The notes beneath the pieces are model-generated. The model did no database searches. It was not told the DNA's origin and was given only the letters and a program-made list of their open reading frames with translations. Shown piece by piece: positions 27,053-35,275 of a stretch of 38,591 nucleotides of DNA. The position numbers and the translations under genes were made by a program. Numbering within the stretch: position 1 is the stretch's first letter; every line of letters starts with the position of its first letter. This stretch comes from Ignavibacteriales bacterium (GTDB lineage: Bacteria; Bacteroidota; Ignavibacteria; UBA10030; UBA8401): assembly GCA_026390635.1 (NCBI GenBank), contig JAPLFO010000180.1:1-38591 (forward strand). The letters are read 5' to 3'.

Positions 27053-27451
27053 GCAGTCTACAAAGCAATAAATAAAGACCTGCCAGCCTCACACACAGAC
27101 AGGCCTCTCTACTACAACGCACGCAACGAAGAGAGTGTCTAACTGGCAAAGTCTGGATCCCCGCCAACTGTCAGCTTGCAGGAAACTGGAGAAAAAGAGC
27201 GACGTGTCGCACCAATTTGGTGATTTTGTCGTTTACCTGAATGTTCCAGTTGCCTCAGAAAGCATTGCCATTGCCCGTGGATAAGCCTATATTTGGCCCA
27301 TACACATTGACCCCAGCTGTCCTCACCAGAGGACTCCTATCTACAGGCAACACTACCGTTAATACTTAGAAGCCTCTGTTGGCGAAAGCTGGCAGGGGCT
27401 TTACTGTTTCTAGTGCACGTCGTTTCGCAGTTCCTCAAAAGAGTGCGATGT
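27053..27451. other. 399-bp interval between two T9SS genes with hairpins
   Basis: It contains, in order, the conserved 28-bp element (27076-27103), a 6-bp stem-loop with 4-nt loop (27319-27334; gtcctc acca gaggac), and a 9-bp hairpin (27370-27378 with 27393-27401, one G-U, 14-nt loop) followed by a T-rich tract. No open frame has a credible start. The last hairpin ends 50 nt before the DUF3160 start codon. I looked for a cyclic-di-GMP or SAM riboswitch core and found none. Confidence 0.55.
27076..27103 (+). repeat. Conserved 28-bp post-stop element, copy 1
   Basis: Begins agacctgccagcctcacac and ends gacagg; the first base is 24 nt after the stop codon at 27052. It matches 30067-30094 at 27 of 28 bases. 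The ends can pair (CCTGCC with GACAGG, one mismatch), so it may form a 3'-UTR stem-loop. Confidence 0.75.
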
Positions 27452-30043
27452 ATGAAAAGAACAATTCGCATTTTGGTTTTGACACTACTATTGATAGTGT
27501 CTGCAACAATCATCGTTGCGCAAACAAATCCACAGTTCGACGTTTCCGTGTACAAACAATTTCTGTCTTCACATCAAAACATGTCCGCACAGCAACTGTT
27601 GTCGCTTCATCCTGCGGGGATATTTGAGAAAGGGGCGGCAACACAATTTGTCGGCGCACTTTACAGCGACAGCATCCAGATCAAATATGCTCTTACGAGC
27701 TATGAAAAGTCGTTGATTGGAAAAAATGGATTCATGGTAACGGAGCGGCTTTCACGTCAGTCATTCGGGACGGCATTCGAGGAGATCTACAATAAAGATC
27801 TCCCGGTCTTCGTCTCGACCGACGCAATGCTTCATGCAATGCACATGTCGATGGATTGTATAATCCAAGACATCGAAGAATCGATCCTCATCCCAAAGCT
27901 CGATTCAATGCTTGCACTATTCCATGCTCAACTACCCGCACTTGCAATCCGATATGCGGCATATCCTGAGATGAAGCGTATGCTTCAAGATGTTGATCTC
28001 TATCTGACCGTGCCAAGAAAATTACTGAACAGTACCGTCACTCCGGTGTTTACCGAAACATCCGGCGAAGTGGCAAAAATGATGGAACACATAAAATCCG
28101 AAAGTCCATGTGATGACACGATCTTTTCATCAACACCGAAGACCATCGACTTCAGTCAATTCACCGTGCGTGGACACTATACGCAAAGTAAACAACTAAG
28201 CAAATATTTTCAGGCGCTGATGTGGCTTGGGCGAATGGAGATCTACCTGATCGCACCCAAAAATGCAAGTGGTCCAGAGCAAACAAAGTCCGATATCCAA
28301 CGGCAGATCATTGATGCCGTATTGATTGCAGAAGTTGTTGAGACTGCAAAAGGGTATCCATTGCTCGGCGAGATCGAACGCATTCTTCAATTCTTTATCG
28401 GAGAATCCGATAACGTCGCTCTTCCGCATATTCGTACGCTCATGGAATTGACAAAAACTGATAGCGCACACAAATTGTTGGACACGTTGCGATGTAGAAA
28501 TGTTCAAGACACACTTAAACAAAAATCGTGGGCGTTCCAGAAGATTCTCTCTCAGATCCTCATCAGCGATATGACAACTCCGGAAGCCGTTCAACCGGCA
28601 TCTGCATTTCTGCTCCTGGGTCAGAGATTTATCATAGACTCGTACATCGCGTGCAATGTGGTGTTCGATAAGATTCTTTACAATAATCAAAAAGTGTGGC
28701 GCGCGTTGCCCTCACGATACGATTTCTTATTCGCTCTCGGGAATGATGCCGCGGGGCAACTATTGGAACCGGAACTCAATCAATACAAATATTCATCGAA
28801 TCTTGCAGCGCTTACTTATCTTGTTGAATCCTATGAACCGCAGTTTTGGAAGGGATCCATCTATAATAACTGGTTGAATTCAATCAGAACACTCAATCCG
28901 CCGCAAGTAAGGAACACTCTACCCAAGTTTATGCAAACTGCTGCTTGGTGGCAGGAAAAGATGACCACGCAGCTCGCCTCTTGGGCAGAATTGCGTCATG
29001 ATTTTCTCCTTTATGCCAAACAGTCATATACGGGCGGAGGAGCATGTTCATTTCCGGAAAGTTATGTCGAGCCGAATCCTGAATTCTACCGAACGTTGAA
29101 AGAATTCGCAACAATTGCAAAGGACACATTCAACATTCTGATACCATCCTCGTCTGGTGGAATGAAAGAAAAAATTCTACACTATTGGACTTTCTTTGGT
29201 TCGGTCGCAGACACGCTAGAATCCATCTCAAGAAAAGAACTGGCAATGTCTCCTTTGACCGACAATGAAAGGGAGTTCCTGGCGGGAATGATTCGGAACG
29301 GGGTACATTCAGCGTGTCGGGGTGGAGATGGAGGTTACGAGCGTTTTGGATGGTATGCTTACGTTTTCTATGGATTTGTTGACAATGGTGTATTTAATGA
29401 AGGGTATACAAAACAAGACTATATCGTTGCTGATGTTCATACATGTCCATATGATTATGATACGCCAGTCGGTTGGGTAATGCATGCCGGAACCGGTTCT
29501 GTGAATCTTGCGATCGTCACCACAGAATCACCTGGCGGCAAACTGGTTTCATACATCGGACCGGTATCGAGCTACTACGAACATGTCAGTGTTAATTTTA
29601 AGCGATTGACGGATGAAGAATGGCAATCTGCATACCAACTTTCGCCGTCGTTCCGTCCTGATTTTGTCAATCTCTATAGTGCAAATCCATCCGGAAACAG
29701 TCGCGGCACCGGTGCATCCCTTCTTACAGGTATTTCCGATCGCACGGGGAAACAAAATATTCCTGCAACGATGATGCTGGGACAAAATTATCCCAATCCG
29801 TTCAATCCGACTACAATCATCACACTTTCCATCTCTCTACCAACGGACGTGCAATTGACAATCTACAATGCTCAGGGTCAGCGTGTCCGACGACTATTGA
29901 ATCAAGCGTTGCCTTCGGGAAACTACGCTGTCCGGTGGGATGGAAAAATTGAAAATGGATTGCCGGCAGCAAGCGGCGTCTATTTCTATTCAATGCAGGC
30001 AGGAAAATTCAGAGAAACAAAACGGATGGTTTTAATGAAATAG
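27452..30043 (+). CDS. T9SS-exported DUF3160 protein, 863 aa
   Basis: The ATG at 27452 opens a signal peptide (MKRTIRILVLTLLLIVSA..IVAQ); upstream in-frame ATG at 27413 would add a hydrophilic leader. Residues ~80-720 match DUF3160, a large helical extracellular domain, recognisable from the N-terminal LPVFVSTDAMLHAMHMSMD segment (consensus: 'VT.DA.LH..H') and the C-terminal YIVADVHTCP..GWVMHAGTG region. The last ~85 residues are a T9SS type A sorting domain (NYPNPFNPTTII ... KRMVLMK). DUF3160 has no established function; the conserved His/Asp residues hint at metal binding or hydrolysis (inference). The same post-stop element as in the preceding T9SS gene follows. Confidence 0.88.
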   Translation: MKRTIRILVLTLLLIVSATIIVAQTNPQFDVSVYKQFLSSHQNMSAQQLLSLHPAGIFEKGAATQFVGALYSDSIQIKYALTSYEKSLIGKNGFMVTERLSRQSFGTAFEEIYNKDLPVFVSTDAMLHAMHMSMDCIIQDIEESILIPKLDSMLALFHAQLPALAIRYAAYPEMKRMLQDVDLYLTVPRKLLNSTVTPVFTETSGEVAKMMEHIKSESPCDDTIFSSTPKTIDFSQFTVRGHYTQSKQLSKYFQALMWLGRMEIYLIAPKNASGPEQTKSDIQRQIIDAVLIAEVVETAKGYPLLGEIERILQFFIGESDNVALPHIRTLMELTKTDSAHKLLDTLRCRNVQDTLKQKSWAFQKILSQILISDMTTPEAVQPASAFLLLGQRFIIDSYIACNVVFDKILYNNQKVWRALPSRYDFLFALGNDAAGQLLEPELNQYKYSSNLAALTYLVESYEPQFWKGSIYNNWLNSIRTLNPPQVRNTLPKFMQTAAWWQEKMTTQLASWAELRHDFLLYAKQSYTGGGACSFPESYVEPNPEFYRTLKEFATIAKDTFNILIPSSSGGMKEKILHYWTFFGSVADTLESISRKELAMSPLTDNEREFLAGMIRNGVHSACRGGDGGYERFGWYAYVFYGFVDNGVFNEGYTKQDYIVADVHTCPYDYDTPVGWVMHAGTGSVNLAIVTTESPGGKLVSYIGPVSSYYEHVSVNFKRLTDEEWQSAYQLSPSFRPDFVNLYSANPSGNSRGTGASLLTGISDRTGKQNIPATMMLGQNYPNPFNPTTIITLSISLPTDVQLTIYNAQGQRVRRLLNQALPSGNYAVRWDGKIENGLPAASGVYFYSMQAGKFRETKRMVLMK

Positions 30044-30066
30044 CTTTTGGTCAGCAAGAATATATC

Positions 30067-30094
30067 AGACCTGCCAGCCTCACACACTGACAGG
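30067..30094 (+). repeat. Conserved 28-bp post-stop element, copy 2
   Basis: Begins agacctgccagcctcacac and ends gacagg, 24 nt after the stop codon at 30043. The single difference from 27076-27103 is T for A at one position in the loop. The identical spacing in both places implies a conserved 3'-UTR or processing signal, or duplication of the gene end. Confidence 0.75.
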
Positions 30095-30165
30095 ATTGAT
30101 TATCGAAGCAACGGGCGCTATCAATTCAATTAATCGTTCAACCTCAATGAACGGAAGGACTACTC

Positions 30166-32415
30166 ATGAAAAATGTACTGTTTCTACTCTTGATCGGGAG
30201 TATGATTGCTTCTGTCTCAGGCTGCAAGAAAACGAACGATATAGTCTCTCCGGGAAACGGCAACAGCGACACCACCGGCGGAAAGATTATAGCTACCGGT
30301 ACTATTGGGATTCAGGGAGGGACTCTTTCCACATCTGAGGTTGCAATTGCTATACCACAAGGATCAATATCCACCTCAGCCACAATTACTATTGTCGAGG
30401 CTACTCAAAATTACGGCGGCACCACTCAATTTTCAAAAGCATATACAATTGAAGGATTGCCTCAAGGATTTCAAGGTAAATTGGGCGTAAAAATTAAATA
30501 TACGAAACCACTTCAAAATAGTAGTTATGTTTCGTCCTATTTTACAACAACTCCAAAGAGTGTCGGACATTCCATTACTTCGTTCAATTACTTTGAAGCA
30601 AAAGATTCTTCAGGATTTCTCATCTCTTCAATAGATTTCGGTTCTGGTGCGTTTGGCCTTAAGAAATCAGTAGCAACGGACGATACAAAAGTTACTGTGA
30701 CGGCAGCGTCAGGGATAGATACGAGTTCATTCGCAATAACTCCAGACCCGCATATGGCTTTTGTCGTTTATCGGGAAGCGAATGCAATACCATTGAACTG
30801 GGTTATAAAATTAGGTGAAGCCCTTGCAGCTTCTTCGGCACTCTATTCAACAATGGGCTTCAGCTATTCCGCCAGAAGTTCCACCCGCCCGTTCCCAATT
30901 TACATTATTAATGATCCGACCAGTGACGACTTTGGATATTACAGCAGAGGATTTCCATGGACGATTAACGGTTCTTATATCACGGTAAATTACGCGAAGG
31001 TTCAAATCGACGATGACATCCGCTCAATTGCCGCTCACGAATATTTCCATTTTATTCACTCTTGTTATGGACTCTCTGACGATGCGACTTTGTGGTATCA
31101 GGAAGCCCTAACTACGTATGCAGAAGAATTAATTCAGCCTGATCCTGCCAGCTTTTACTCAGCTCAGTTCCTTCTCTACTACAATCGTCCATTTTTTGGG
31201 ATAGAAGCCGGGAAATTATTCATCGATAACGATGTTACAGTACCAAAACCAGCCCGGCATGGATACGGTATGGGGGTATTTATTAAAGAATTGTTTCATA
31301 ATTCCAATTATAAAGATCCAACGGCATTACTTAAACTTGTCACAAATGTGAGTACTAATAAATCAGTGCCTGTTGATGCCATTAAATCGGTTTTTCCGGA
31401 TTATGTTGATGTATGGAAAACATATTTGGATAAGTTTTTTACAGGAAGAGTTTCATTTATTAGACCTTCGACGATTAGAGGAGAGGGGGAACTCGATCCT
31501 CAAAGGACGAGAACTTGGACTGTTGCTACTGCCGGCGATACGCTGAAGACGTATAACGAAAACATGTATGACCTTTCTGCGAAAGTATACAGAATTCATC
31601 TTAATAAGGATTTTGACGATCTTCAAGACTTGAAAATAATTTCCACTCCCTTGGGCGACAAGAGCGAAATTGAGGTGAGCGTCTATAAATATAAAAATGC
31701 AAATAACACCCCGGCACCCGAATTTGTTACAAAGTCTGTTGTTGGTAGGGACACAACGATTGTCTCCGACTTGAAAGGCATAAAGAGCGGCTATACCTCC
31801 TTGATCGTGCTCGTAACAAACCGTCACGCGGTCAATCCCTATGAAGGAATGCGGAGTCTTTCGCTGACTTTCAAAATAGAAAAACAGGAATTCTTGGCCC
31901 AGCTACGGGGTGCTAATAATTTTACTTTTACCGCATATGGAACTTCGACGAACAACTATTACATCAGCAAGCCTATAACACTCACTGTCTGGAATTTTGG
32001 ATGGACTTCACCGACTGCTTTTTCCTATGCATACACGGAACCTCACGGACCCGGGACTTATATAGAGCTAAAGACTTCTCTTAATGGGCAATTGTCTTTG
32101 GATGGGAAAACACTCAATTCTGTTGCTGCTACGTATGTTGTTTCAACCTATAATTCCGCAAGTCAGATTATAGAGGTTGAAACCACTGAATTGTCGGCAG
32201 CCAATTTACCTCTATCGCCCACTGGATATCTTCCGGGATATATCGCGGTGTATTCGGTCAACGGCGCAGCTGCAAGCAGCAATGTGACGAAATATCACTA
32301 TAGGCATGTTAGAATCAGTTACTCGTCTGGTTCAGCTGTTCAGACTGTAATCAAAGATGTTACTTCGACAACCTGGACTATTGATTCGATGCTTTATTTC
32401 CGATTTGAGAAATGA
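30166..32415 (+). CDS. Lipoprotein metallopeptidase-like protein with HEYFH motif, 749 aa
   Basis: GGAAGGA precedes the ATG. The signal peptide ends in a lipobox (ASVSGC), so it should be outer-membrane anchored. Residues ~43-110 resemble a ZU5-like beta module (GGTLSTSEVAIAIPQGSIS). The central region has IAAHEYFHFIHS, an HExxH zinc site (His291, Glu292, His295), followed 18 residues later by Glu313 in WYQEALTTYAEE, which fits a gluzincin third ligand. The C-terminal ~300 residues are beta-rich and unknown. It is therefore probably a secreted zinc protease. It carries no T9SS sorting domain despite its neighbours, and codon use is more A+T-rich than in region 1. Confidence 0.8.
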   Translation: MKNVLFLLLIGSMIASVSGCKKTNDIVSPGNGNSDTTGGKIIATGTIGIQGGTLSTSEVAIAIPQGSISTSATITIVEATQNYGGTTQFSKAYTIEGLPQGFQGKLGVKIKYTKPLQNSSYVSSYFTTTPKSVGHSITSFNYFEAKDSSGFLISSIDFGSGAFGLKKSVATDDTKVTVTAASGIDTSSFAITPDPHMAFVVYREANAIPLNWVIKLGEALAASSALYSTMGFSYSARSSTRPFPIYIINDPTSDDFGYYSRGFPWTINGSYITVNYAKVQIDDDIRSIAAHEYFHFIHSCYGLSDDATLWYQEALTTYAEELIQPDPASFYSAQFLLYYNRPFFGIEAGKLFIDNDVTVPKPARHGYGMGVFIKELFHNSNYKDPTALLKLVTNVSTNKSVPVDAIKSVFPDYVDVWKTYLDKFFTGRVSFIRPSTIRGEGELDPQRTRTWTVATAGDTLKTYNENMYDLSAKVYRIHLNKDFDDLQDLKIISTPLGDKSEIEVSVYKYKNANNTPAPEFVTKSVVGRDTTIVSDLKGIKSGYTSLIVLVTNRHAVNPYEGMRSLSLTFKIEKQEFLAQLRGANNFTFTAYGTSTNNYYISKPITLTVWNFGWTSPTAFSYAYTEPHGPGTYIELKTSLNGQLSLDGKTLNSVAATYVVSTYNSASQIIEVETTELSAANLPLSPTGYLPGYIAVYSVNGAAASSNVTKYHYRHVRISYSSGSAVQTVIKDVTSTTWTIDSMLYFRFEK

Positions 32416-32521
32416 TGAGCTGATGGAATGTGTTGTCGGTCTCCTTCGATGCTCTGAGTATGTCACAGAATCGTTCCGGAGACAATGCCGCCATTGGCAG
32501 AGATCTGGGATCAGCTGACAA

Positions 32522-32561
32522 TGACCTGCCCCCGAAAAAGTGATCCAGAATGAACTTCGTA
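32522..32561 (+). repeat. Solo left end of an IS3-family element
   Basis: The 40 bp match 33668-33707 (left end of the complete IS3 element) at 39 of 40 bases, then similarity stops abruptly. It begins TGACCTGCCCCC and ends AACTTCGTA. No transposase sequence follows. It may be the scar of a deletion or of an incomplete transposition event. Apart from this and the terminator, 32416-32717 has no gene I can support. Confidence 0.8.
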
Positions 32562-32600
32562 AGACGGAATGTCTGGGCCAAATCGCGCTGAGGACATGCA

Positions 32601-32636
32601 TAAAAAAACACGGCCCCACCAATTCTCCGGTGGGGC
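32601..32636 (-). terminator. Intrinsic terminator for the EF-hand-like gene
   Basis: gccccacc (32613-32620) and ggtggggc (32629-32636) form a perfect 8-bp GC-rich stem with an 8-nt loop. On the minus strand it is followed by cgtg and seven T residues. It lies about 80 nt downstream of the minus-strand gene ending at 32718. Confidence 0.85.
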
Positions 32637-32717
32637 GTTTCACCATTCCTGAAGTGGAACAACCTCCATAGTGACATATATTCAAAGGGCCGGTTACTAT
32701 CAGAATCTCCGAGAGAC

Positions 32718-32981
32718 TTAATCAAGAGCATCCAATATTCCACCGGTCGGACTATTCGCGCTCTTGCCCTGCTGATTGTAGGTCTGAACGTTTTGCGCTA
32801 TGTCCTTTTTCCCAGCCGGTTTTCCCTTTGGCGAAGGATGTTTCATTTCATATCGCAGTTTTTCGATGTCGGTGACTTTCCCGTCCTTATTCAAATCACG
32901 CTTGTCGTAGATTTTTGCACCCGAACTGCTGAGCACGGAACTCACTGCGGCGCTGGTAGAGCTACTCACTGGGCTGGCCAT
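32718..32981 (-). CDS. Small EF-hand-like calcium-binding protein, 87 aa
   Basis: AAGGAG lies just upstream of the start on the minus strand. The N-terminus is Ser/Ala-rich (SPVSSSTSAAVSSVLSSSG), followed by DKRDLNKDGKVTDIE, an EF-hand/dockerin-style loop with acidic or polar ligands at the expected spacing (DxNxDGxxTxxE). The remainder is basic and low-complexity. There is no clear signal peptide. One EF-hand-like loop alone binds calcium weakly, so pairing with another molecule is possible. It has its own terminator. Confidence 0.7.
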   Translation of the reverse strand: MASPVSSSTSAAVSSVLSSSGAKIYDKRDLNKDGKVTDIEKLRYEMKHPSPKGKPAGKKDIAQNVQTYNQQGKSANSPTGGILDALD

Positions 32982-33369
32982 CTTGTGGCTCCTTATCTTC
33001 TATGGCTATTGCTGGAGAGCATTCTGCCTCCTATATATGTTATCGGCGCAATATCTGGAAACTCCAACTTACGGCAAAATGCTCTGTTCTGTCGTTGTGT
33101 CATATGGCAAAAGCGCTAACATTGTTAAACAGCCGCGCTTTCGCTACATTGAATACATGAATTATCGCGTTAATTTTCCTGGAACGAAATTCTCAACGTC
33201 GATCGTCAGTCGTCACACCACGCGGCAACGAACTGGATCTTCTTGTGTTCAACTACCTTCTACCAATCCTACAATTGTCTCTATATGCGCAGGATGGGTC
33301 AAAGAAAGTATCAGCGCTCCCATTTGCCGATTTGTTCTATCCCTGGACACTCACCTCGTTCAATCATTC

Positions 33370-33667
33370 ATGGACAATTATGGAATTAATCACCTTCTTG
33401 CCGCTTCATTGACCTACGGCCTCGTCAAGAACGGCACAGATTGGAAGTGGAACAATTTTGCGAACGACAGAGGTATTTCACAGGCCGGATTTGCTTCGGT
33501 CGAAGCGGGAGCTCTCGCTCCTATCGTAATCCCCCTCGGACTGTATTTGTATGGGAGATCTACTGAGGATGACAAGCTTCAAATCACAGGTCTGGCTGTG
33601 GGACAGGCTGCAATTCTCAGCGTCGGTATTATCGCGGTGTTTACGATGGTTGGCCCAGCAGTCATAC
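33370..33667 (+). pseudogene. PAP2-like phosphatase, truncated by IS3 insertion
   Basis: The segment GTDWKWNNFANDRGISQAGF, then EAGALAPIVIPLGLYLYGR and KLQITGLAVGQAAI, resembles the N-terminal half of PAP2-superfamily membrane phosphatases. The phosphatase signatures expected next (KxxxxxxRP, PSGH, SRxxxxxHxxxD) are missing: the frame enters the IS3 left end at 33668 and stops 32 nt later. The other half is not found beyond the element. The upstream part of the frame (32983-33369) does not look like this family, so the true start is unclear and may lie in another frame. Confidence 0.5.
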
Positions 33668-33741
33668 TGACCTGCCCCCCAAAAAGTGATCCAGAATGAA
33701 CTTCGTAGGAAGTATATCATGGGTCAAAGAAGGAGGCAATC

Positions 33742-34020
33742 ATGGCCATAAAGAAACACACCGCAGAACAGATCATCGGCAAACCTCGAGAAGCCGATGT
33801 ATTGCAGTCGCAAGGGATGTCGATGGAGGAGATCCTGCGGCAGCTTTGCATCAGCGATGCGACCTATTACAAATGGCGCAAGGAATATGGCGGACTTCGT
33901 ATTGATCAAGCGAAGCGATTGAAGGAGCTGGAACAAGAAAATAATCGCTTGCGGAAGGTGGTAGCAGATCTAACGATCGACAATTCAATATTGAAGGAAG
34001 TTACACGGGGAAACTACTGA
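33742..34020 (+). CDS. IS3-family OrfA (helix-turn-helix protein)
   Basis: AAGGAGG precedes the ATG. The product has the HTH_Tnp_1 core (EILRQLCISDATYYKWRKEYGGL) and a leucine-zipper-like tail (RLKELEQENNRLRKVVADLTIDNSILKEV), standard for IS3 OrfA. The stop (34018-34020) is in the same frame as orfB. In most IS3 elements orfA and orfB overlap in different frames and are joined by a -1 frameshift; here that arrangement seems altered. Confidence 0.9.
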   Translation: MAIKKHTAEQIIGKPREADVLQSQGMSMEEILRQLCISDATYYKWRKEYGGLRIDQAKRLKELEQENNRLRKVVADLTIDNSILKEVTRGNY

Positions 34021-34071
34021 GCTCGACAGAGTGCGTCGAAGTCTGACGACCCGGTAAAGAAGCGCCGGGCA

Positions 34072-34890
34072 GTGAACGATGCCATGGAACAGCTTCATGT
34101 ATCAGAACATAAAGCGTGTGAGGTTTTGGAGCAACCAAGATCAACGCAGCGGCGAGAGTCCGTGATCAAGACAGATGAAGAACCGCTGCGAGAGCGGATT
34201 GTCTGGTTTGCCTGTGAGTATGGCCGCTATGGTTATCGCAGAGTTACGTGGTTGCTGGTGAATGAAGGATGGCGTGTGAATCATAAGCGGGTCGAGCGGA
34301 TATGGCGCCAGGAAGGCCTGAAAGTGCCTGCAAAACAGCCTAAACGCAGACGACTGTGGCTCAATGACGGATCGTGTATTCGCCTTCGGCCAACGCACAG
34401 AAATCACATCTGGAGTTATGATTTCGTTGCAAAGCGAACAAGCGACGGCAGAGCCATACGAATGCTGAACATCATCGATGAGTTCACACGAGAGTGTTTT
34501 GCTATTCGGGTAGACCGACATATCGAAGCTATTGATGTGATTGAAACACTGGCGGACCTGTTCATCGAGAGAGGAATCCCTGAGCACATCCGATCGGACA
34601 ATGGTCCTGAGTTCATCGCGGAGATCATTCATGCTTGGCTTCAGCGATTGCATGTGAAACCATTATTCATCGAACCGGGTAGTCCTTGGGAGAATGGTTA
34701 CATTGAATCTTTTAACGGAAAACTGAGAGACGAGTTGTTGAACGGAGAGATCTTTGATACGATCATTGAGGCGAGAGTTATCACAGAACGCTGGAGGAAA
34801 TACTACAACACTATCAGACCACACAGCTCGTTAGGCTATCGCCCACCAGCCCCCGAATCCTATTTTCCCTATCTGGTAGCCAATGTTTGA
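34072..34890 (+). CDS. IS3-family OrfB transposase (DDE)
   Basis: The integrase core is complete: Asp in IWSYDFVAK, Asp in IRSDNGPEF and Glu in ENGYIESFNGKLRDELLN, followed by RPHSSLGYRPPAPESY. The N-terminal HVSEHKACEVLEQPRSTQRR segment is typical of the IS407 group. The ATG at 34072 is only one option, because homologous residues (KKRRAVND) extend upstream in frame to just after the orfA stop, so readthrough or reinitiation may be used. All catalytic residues are present, so it may be active. Confidence 0.92.
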   Translation: MNDAMEQLHVSEHKACEVLEQPRSTQRRESVIKTDEEPLRERIVWFACEYGRYGYRRVTWLLVNEGWRVNHKRVERIWRQEGLKVPAKQPKRRRLWLNDGSCIRLRPTHRNHIWSYDFVAKRTSDGRAIRMLNIIDEFTRECFAIRVDRHIEAIDVIETLADLFIERGIPEHIRSDNGPEFIAEIIHAWLQRLHVKPLFIEPGSPWENGYIESFNGKLRDELLNGEIFDTIIEARVITERWRKYYNTIRPHSSLGYRPPAPESYFPYLVANV

Positions 34891-34940
34891 TAATAGGAAT
34901 AAACTAACTTATCATTGGCACAAAATCTGGGGGCAGGTCA

Positions 34941-35068
34941 ATTTCAATTCAGTTGAGATTGAATAGTGCTTTCCGATTCTCTACGGCAAGCCTCCGCCAG
35001 ATACTCGTTGGCCTTGCCATCATCGCTCTTCTTGCATTCATCACATCGTTCAATGGCTCTAATGCTGC
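34941..35068 (+). pseudogene. 3' remnant of a second four-TM gene, cut by IS3
   Basis: The frame LRQILVGLAIIALLAFITSF resembles the last TM helix of the intact four-TM protein (35979-36350; LIVGVIFSALAFLVARAIL). Homology continues past the gene end into the next intercistronic element (L1; 35067-35115 versus 36343-36393). The upstream part is missing because the IS3 right end is at 34940, and the stop codon position has changed (CCAAA versus CTAAC). Read-through gives a frame that ends at 35141. This implies that a duplicate cassette was destroyed by the insertion. Confidence 0.4.
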
Positions 35069-35243
35069 GCCCAAATCACTTAAAGGAAATAGTCCCCCCA
35101 AAGAACGCGGGATCTGCGACAATAGCAGAGAGATCTCCTGATGCACGAAGGGTAATCATTGATTGACGGTATTGCAGGAGCGCCGATCTCCATTGTGGGA
35201 CTACCCCGCCACTTTTATTTTAGCTATATAGAAATCGTTAGGG
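35069..35243 (+). repeat. attC-like recombination site S1 (candidate)
   Basis: The left arm starts GCCCAAA (degenerate RYYYAAC box) and contains TAGTCCC (35090-35096); the right arm contains GGGACTA (35198-35204) and ends GTTAGGG (35237-35243; GTTRRRY-like). The arms show further nested complementarity (GATC-GCG elements, CAATA/TATTG). The right 48 bp (35195-35242) recur at 35912-35960. The overall layout, one long imperfect hairpin ending in GTTAGG directly before a short gene, is that of an integron attC site. It is 175 bp, longer than typical sites. Confidence 0.4.
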
Positions 35244-35275
35244 ACAACGCAAAAAACATAGGAGTTGATGCTGAA

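Larger units (their letters stand above)
33668..34940 (+). mobile_element. IS3-family (IS407-like) insertion sequence, 1273 bp
   Basis: The ends are TGACCTGCCCCC (33668) and its complement (ending 34940), a 12-bp perfect terminal repeat with weaker similarity further in. Inside are orfA (helix-turn-helix) and orfB (DDE integrase core). No short direct duplication is visible at the flanks, suggesting that it moved with rearrangement or that one flank was deleted. It interrupts a PAP2-like gene on the left and abuts a remnant of a four-TM gene on the right. Confidence 0.88.

Noticed and set aside
27053-27451. A known riboswitch (cyclic-di-GMP or SAM type)
   Set aside because: Hairpins are present but none of the conserved core sequences of these classes was found.
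32378-32743. 121-aa minus-strand frame
   Set aside because: It translates through the solo IS3 end and the terminator, so it is not a real gene.
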